A model generated the notes under the pieces. That model did not search any database. It saw only the letters and a list, made by a program, of their open reading frames with translations, and had not been told where the DNA came from. From contig JABJNO010000020.1 of assembly GCA_018664825.1 (NCBI GenBank), forward strand, positions 1 to 43,377: DNA of 43,377 nucleotides. Reading direction: 5' to 3'. This DNA is from Candidatus Parcubacteria bacterium. Lineage in GTDB: Bacteria; Patescibacteriota; Patescibacteriia; UBA1558; GWA2-36-10. The position numbers and the translations under genes are program-made. Position 1 is the stretch's first letter. Each line of letters starts with the position of its first letter. Below are positions 39,077 through 43,377 of this stretch, one piece after another.

Positions 39077-39529
39077 TTATTTATTTTTTTTGATTAGTAT
39101 CAGACTAAATATAAACAAAAGAGTCGAGGTCATGGCTGATAGTAGGCAGTACTGACATAGAGCCTCTATGACAAACATCATTAGATATATTAGCCACAGG
39201 CTAAATAAAAATCCAAGCGTTGGAAGATAGGACAGTACTTTGAGCATTAGACCTTTTTTTTGTTCAGCGTAGATCAAAGCGGCTAGTAATATAACAATAT
39301 AATAACCAGCCCCTAGTAGTGCAGTGGGTATGCCAAATATTACAGAATAAGAACTAGACAATACTTCTTGGCAACCAGTAATCAGTGAGCATGAGATATC
39401 TCCAGTATAATGTTTGACGGTCAAAAAAACGGCGTCTAGTAATCCAACTAGAGCAACGACGATAAATGAATAAACAAGTTTATTCAACTTCGACGAAATA
39501 GGATTGGACGGTTTTTCTAAATTTGTCAT
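39077..39529 (-). CDS. VKOR-family thiol oxidoreductase
   Basis: This 150-residue, four-TM protein has the VKOR signature: loop cysteines C47 and C53 (DISCSLITGCQEVLSSSYS, with the conserved Ser) and the active CxxC C125-C128 (ALCQYC). Bacterial VKOR reoxidises DsbA-like proteins by passing electrons to quinone. Its start overlaps the end of the 39480 DsbA gene by 50 bp, an unusually long overlap. No fused thioredoxin domain is present, so DsbA partners are separate. Confidence 0.92.
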   Translation of the reverse strand: MTNLEKPSNPISSKLNKLVYSFIVVALVGLLDAVFLTVKHYTGDISCSLITGCQEVLSSSYSVIFGIPTALLGAGYYIVILLAALIYAEQKKGLMLKVLSYLPTLGFLFSLWLIYLMMFVIEALCQYCLLSAMTSTLLFIFSLILIKKNK

Positions 39530-40148
39530 AACTGCTTGGGGTGTTTATTTGTTCACCGTTTATAATAAAGGTAGGAGTAGAGTTGAGGCCAATTTCCAAA
39601 GCACTAGCCAGATCTTTTTTTACTTTATCTTTTACAAGTCCTGAATATATATCAGTAGTAAATTTTTCTAGATCAAGTTCTAGGGTTTCGGCGTATTGTT
39701 TGAATAGTCCAAAAGCATCAGTGGACTCAGACCACTCTTCTTGTCTTTCAAAAATTATATCGTGCATTTCCCAAAACTTACCCTGCAAGCCAGCGGCTTC
39801 TGTAGCTTGGGAGGCTAGCTCGGCATGGGGGTGTATAGACTTTAGAGGAAAGTGTCTAAATACAACTACCACCTCATCACTAAATTCCTCGGCAATTTTG
39901 CGAGAGTGAAAAGAGTATATTTTGCAAAAAGGACATTGAAAGTCGCTGTATTCTATAATTACAACATCAGCCTCTTTGTTTCCTTTTATATGATCATCTT
40001 CTTGGATATTCATTATTTCTTGCGGTGGTATAGTGCCAGGACCATTGCCCGATGACTTGGCAAGAAGGACAACCCCCATAATAAGGGCTATCAAAATAAT
40101 AATGACTATAGACCAAAATGACCAATTTGTTTTATTTTGATTATTCAT
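39480..40148 (-). CDS. DsbA-like thiol-disulfide oxidoreductase
   Basis: This 222-residue protein has an N-terminal anchor (about residues 10-30) and a thioredoxin/DsbA fold with CPFC at C72-C75 (SDFQCPFCKIYSF) and cis-Pro (NSTPTFIINGEQI). It is a likely partner of VKOR for oxidising extracytoplasmic proteins, of which several Cys-rich ones are encoded here. The start lies 6 nt after TAGAAT (40155-40160), suggesting a leaderless mRNA. Confidence 0.92.
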   Translation of the reverse strand: MNNQNKTNWSFWSIVIIILIALIMGVVLLAKSSGNGPGTIPPQEIMNIQEDDHIKGNKEADVVIIEYSDFQCPFCKIYSFHSRKIAEEFSDEVVVVFRHFPLKSIHPHAELASQATEAAGLQGKFWEMHDIIFERQEEWSESTDAFGLFKQYAETLELDLEKFTTDIYSGLVKDKVKKDLASALEIGLNSTPTFIINGEQINTPSSYDKFRKTVQSYFVEVE

Positions 40149-40154
40149 ATAGTT

Positions 40155-40183
40155 ATTCTATCATTCTTTTTGATAAATAAAAA
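40155..40183 (-). promoter_or_regulatory. Promoter of 39480 gene (T-run -35, leaderless)
   Basis: Minus strand TTTTTA (plus 40178-40183), 17 bp, TAGAAT (plus 40155-40160), 6 nt to the ATG. The -35 overlaps the T-run of the preceding terminator, as at 38742-38770. Confidence 0.45.
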
Positions 40184-40222
40184 TACGGTCCGTATTTTTA
40201 TTTAAAATCAGACCGTATTTTA
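40180..40222 (-). terminator. Terminator of the 40229 gene
   Basis: Minus strand AAAATACGGTC ... GACCGTATTTT (11-bp arms) with a 20-nt loop, then Ts. The arm next to the T-run can also pair within itself (ACGGTCCGT). Confidence 0.65.
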
Positions 40223-40228
40223 ATATAA

Positions 40229-40993
40229 TTATTGTAAGCTATCAAGCATTGCTTGAATACTTTCTGCAGGTAATGCACCAGGGATAGCAGTAGTTTTGTC
40301 ACCAGAAATAATAACACTATAAGGAGTTCCTTTAGCGCCAGCTTTTTGAGCTTGGGAGGCACTCTCATTTACTTTGCTTGTGTATTTTCCAGAGTCAAGA
40401 CATTCTTGAAATTTATTTTTATCAACTCCGACACCAGCTGCTACATCACCGATGTTAGCTAGAGTTTCACTGCCAGCAAACAAGCTGTCCAAGAAAGACC
40501 AAACTTTATCATTGCCACCAAGTTCACCTACACATTCTACAGCCTCAGCTTTTTTCATAGCTTCTGGATGTAGGCCAGTCAAAGGGAAGTGTCTGTATAC
40601 CCACCTAACATTAGAATTGTCAGAAACAACTTGATTCATTGCCTCGTGAAAGCGAGTACAGAATGGACAGTCAACATCAGAAAATTCTACGATAGTAATA
40701 TCGCCATCTGGATTACCAGAAATCCAATCTTTATTTTCGTCAACTGGTCGTAATACTATATCTTGGCTAGGTAGATTGTTATTAGCACCATTGTCCACGA
40801 CATTTGTATTTGCATTTGTGTTGGAGTTTTTATTTCCTCCATTTGTATCGACTTTATCACTTAGCATAAAACCTAGTAAGATAAAGAATCCGATTACAAA
40901 CATAACAGCCAGACCAGTTAGTAGGCCAGCTTTGAAAGCTGCCTTTGGCCGTAGGTTGTCAATGACACCTTTATTTTTTGAATGATTTTCCAT
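40229..40993 (-). CDS. DsbA-like thiol-disulfide oxidoreductase
   Basis: This 254-residue protein has an N-terminal anchor (about residues 24-44), a low-complexity Asn/Thr linker (50-75), and a DsbA-like domain with CPFC at C109-C112 (SDVDCPFCTRFH) and cis-Pro region KGTPYSVI. It is a second DsbA next to the first plus VKOR. The Asn-rich linker probably spans the cell wall. Separated from the 39480 gene by a terminator, so the two may be expressed independently. Confidence 0.92.
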   Translation of the reverse strand: MENHSKNKGVIDNLRPKAAFKAGLLTGLAVMFVIGFFILLGFMLSDKVDTNGGNKNSNTNANTNVVDNGANNNLPSQDIVLRPVDENKDWISGNPDGDITIVEFSDVDCPFCTRFHEAMNQVVSDNSNVRWVYRHFPLTGLHPEAMKKAEAVECVGELGGNDKVWSFLDSLFAGSETLANIGDVAAGVGVDKNKFQECLDSGKYTSKVNESASQAQKAGAKGTPYSVIISGDKTTAIPGALPAESIQAMLDSLQ

Positions 40994-41137
40994 ATATTTT
41001 CTTTTTTAAGATTAATTAATTAAAATACAGGTTGTTCTATTCTAGCAAGTTTTATTTGGGAGTACAATACATTTTTCCACTATCTTTTTTCCACAATTTT
41101 GCTACAATAGACTTTGTGTAAAATTTTGGGGTACTTA

Positions 41138-41166
41138 TTGACAAAACATGAAATATGTGCTATTAT
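41138..41166 (+). promoter_or_regulatory. Promoter of 41214 gene
   Basis: TTGACA (41138-41143), 17 bp, TATTAT (41161-41166). Transcription would begin near 41173, downstream of the frame's upstream ATG at 41148, so the start at 41214 is used. Confidence 0.7.
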
Positions 41167-41213
41167 GTAATTATATCCCAAGAACAAGGGATTTTTTATT
41201 TTTAATAAATTAT

Positions 41214-41723
41214 ATGGACAATTTATTTGGTAAACAACTGAATAAACTAGCAAAAAAGCTTAAAACTAGCCTAAAGCCAGTGTTTTTATTGGTGATTATT
41301 AGTGTTTTTAGCTTTCCAAATGCTAGTATTTCCAAGAGTATTTATACTAATAAAGCTATTGGTCCAGTGTCAGAAGTAGCTATTTCGGCCTATTATAATG
41401 GTCCAACGCTACCTGAAATACCCAAAAGAGAGCCCCGTAGAACTATGTATATAGTAGTTACAGCCTATAATAGTGAAGTTGGTCAAACTGACTCTACGCC
41501 CTTTATTACTGCTTTTAATACACATGTAAGAGATGGTATTGTAGCTACAAACTTCTTACCAAAGGGTACAATGGTTCGTTTTCCTGATTTTTCTGGAGAT
41601 AAAGAATTTGTAGTCGAAGATCGTATGAATAAACGATACTATCATCACATGGATATTTGGATGGAACACAAGGTTGATGCTGTCAATTTTGGGTCAAAAT
41701 TCTTGAAAATGGAGATATTATAA
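41214..41723 (+). CDS. 3D-domain cell-wall protein
   Basis: This 169-residue protein has an N-terminal hydrophobic segment (about residues 23-37, FLLVIISVFSF), then a 3D-type double-psi barrel domain: VVTAYNSEVGQTDSTPFIT, DGIVATNFLPKGTMVRFP, VVEDRMNKRYYHHMDIWM (the Asp residues that name the domain) and AVNFGSKFLKMEIL. 3D domains occur in lytic transglycosylases and resuscitation-promoting-factor-like wall enzymes. Start chosen because the promoter at 41138-41166 excludes the ATG at 41148. Wall remodelling is inferred. Confidence 0.8.
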   Translation: MDNLFGKQLNKLAKKLKTSLKPVFLLVIISVFSFPNASISKSIYTNKAIGPVSEVAISAYYNGPTLPEIPKREPRRTMYIVVTAYNSEVGQTDSTPFITAFNTHVRDGIVATNFLPKGTMVRFPDFSGDKEFVVEDRMNKRYYHHMDIWMEHKVDAVNFGSKFLKMEIL

Positions 41724-41751
41724 ACATACTGGATAAGCTACCTTTAGATGT

Positions 41752-41780
41752 TTGACAATATCAAAAAAATGATATATAAT
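41752..41780 (+). promoter_or_regulatory. Consensus promoter of 23S rRNA
   Basis: TTGACA (41752-41757), 17 bp, TATAAT (41775-41780): a perfect sigma-70-type match in -35, spacing and -10. It is about 460 nt upstream of the 23S 5' end and shows that 23S is transcribed independently of 16S. Confidence 0.85.
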
Positions 41781-41786
41781 TCTGCT

Positions 41787-42239
41787 GCTAATAAAGCATC
41801 GATAACAAACTAAAATTAATCAAAAAACAATACATGAGAGTTGGTTTAAATAGAATACAAATAACGTAGGATTTTAAGCAAATTTGAGTTTTGGTTAAGG
41901 TCCGCTTAAAGCGGATTTTTTAGACTCAAAAATATAGCGTATAAAAGTAGAAATTGATAAGCAGCACACTAAAATTTAATCAGCAGTAAGTAATCTTTTA
42001 CATGAGTAGGCTTGATGCGACTTATATAAAAGATTACTTTTTGCCGGTTAAGGATTTGCCCGTTGGGCATTATGAAAGGCTGAACCTTGAAAACAAAATA
42101 TAATATCATAAATATCAACAAAATGTTTATGAGCATCTTAATAGAATATTCTTAATTGAATATATTGTAAAAACATCTCGTATATAAAAAATATACAATT
42201 TTTAAAAAAATAAATCCGTCAAAAGTTTTCAAAATTTTT
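41787..42239 (+). other. 23S rRNA leader with two terminator-like hairpins
   Basis: No gene is visible in this 453-nt stretch. It holds a hairpin TCCGCTT/AAGCGGA with six Ts (41902-41922), a longer one with arms AAGTAATCTTTTA / TAAAAGATTACTT (41986-42038) followed by Ts, a small GCCC/GGGC hairpin near 42060, and very AT-rich sequence before the rRNA. These may be attenuators, processing sites or an embedded small RNA. Confidence 0.5.

Positions 42240-43377
<1,138 letters not shown>

Noticed and set aside
41148-41213. Upstream ATG for the 3D-domain protein
   Set aside because: It lies between the -35 and -10 boxes of the promoter at 41138-41166, so it would not be transcribed.

Overview
The window looks like chromosomal DNA of an uncultured bacterium of the Candidate Phyla Radiation (Patescibacteria). 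This is an inference, based on low GC, very short intergenic gaps, many unrecognised single-span envelope proteins, LysM, M23 and 3D-type cell-wall proteins, a split transketolase, VKOR/DsbA thiol oxidation, and few Shine-Dalgarno (SD) sites. TGA appears only as a stop codon, so the recoded Gracilibacteria/SR1 lineages are unlikely. No transposase, integrase, phage module or CRISPR array is visible.

Layout. Bases 1-10 read as the 3' tail of a 16S rRNA (anti-SD), followed by a terminator. A promoter then serves tRNA-Ile, a MazG-like gene, tRNA-Phe, tRNA-Pro and tRNA-Gly. The 23S rRNA begins only at about 42240, behind its own consensus promoter, so 16S and 23S on the same strand are about 42 kb apart. 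Bases 1183-9267 hold envelope and accessory genes, several in divergent pairs: a LysM/PsbP-like surface protein, an APH-fold protein, a transglutaminase-like protein and an MFS transporter. Bases 9358-17795 form one tightly packed operon: a SPASM-type radical SAM enzyme, three B12-binding radical SAM enzymes, two GNAT-like proteins and a GH3-type acyl-adenylating ligase. This is the best candidate for an undescribed biosynthetic system. Convergent to it (17948-22320, minus) lie two membrane proteins, another radical SAM/SPASM enzyme, an acyltransferase-3 and a hemerythrin. Bases 22439-25660 encode an M23 endopeptidase and a large secreted calcium-binding-type protein. Bases 25835-33655 hold a zinc-ribbon protein, glycosyltransferases, an epimerase, GtrA, a kinase-like protein and an HD hydrolase (surface glycan functions). 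Bases 33701-35371 carry small proteins of different composition. Bases 35963-38734 hold a SIS protein plus both transketolase halves. Bases 39077-40993 hold two DsbA-like proteins and VKOR, and a 3D-domain protein precedes the 23S gene.

Expression signals fall into distinct classes. One is a recurring plus-strand element (TTCGCC-like box, 18-19 bp spacer with a hairpin and T-run, TATACT/TATAAT). Another is a minus-strand promoter with a conserved spacer (TTTACA, 17 bp, TATTAT/TATGAT). Seven genes have the start codon 6-7 nt after the -10 box and are probably leaderless. A third class of short genes has TTGACA-17 promoters plus real SD sites. These patterns, three copies of a 27-bp repeat, and a short GAGCGAA-type repeat that splits one of those copies are the main non-coding observations.
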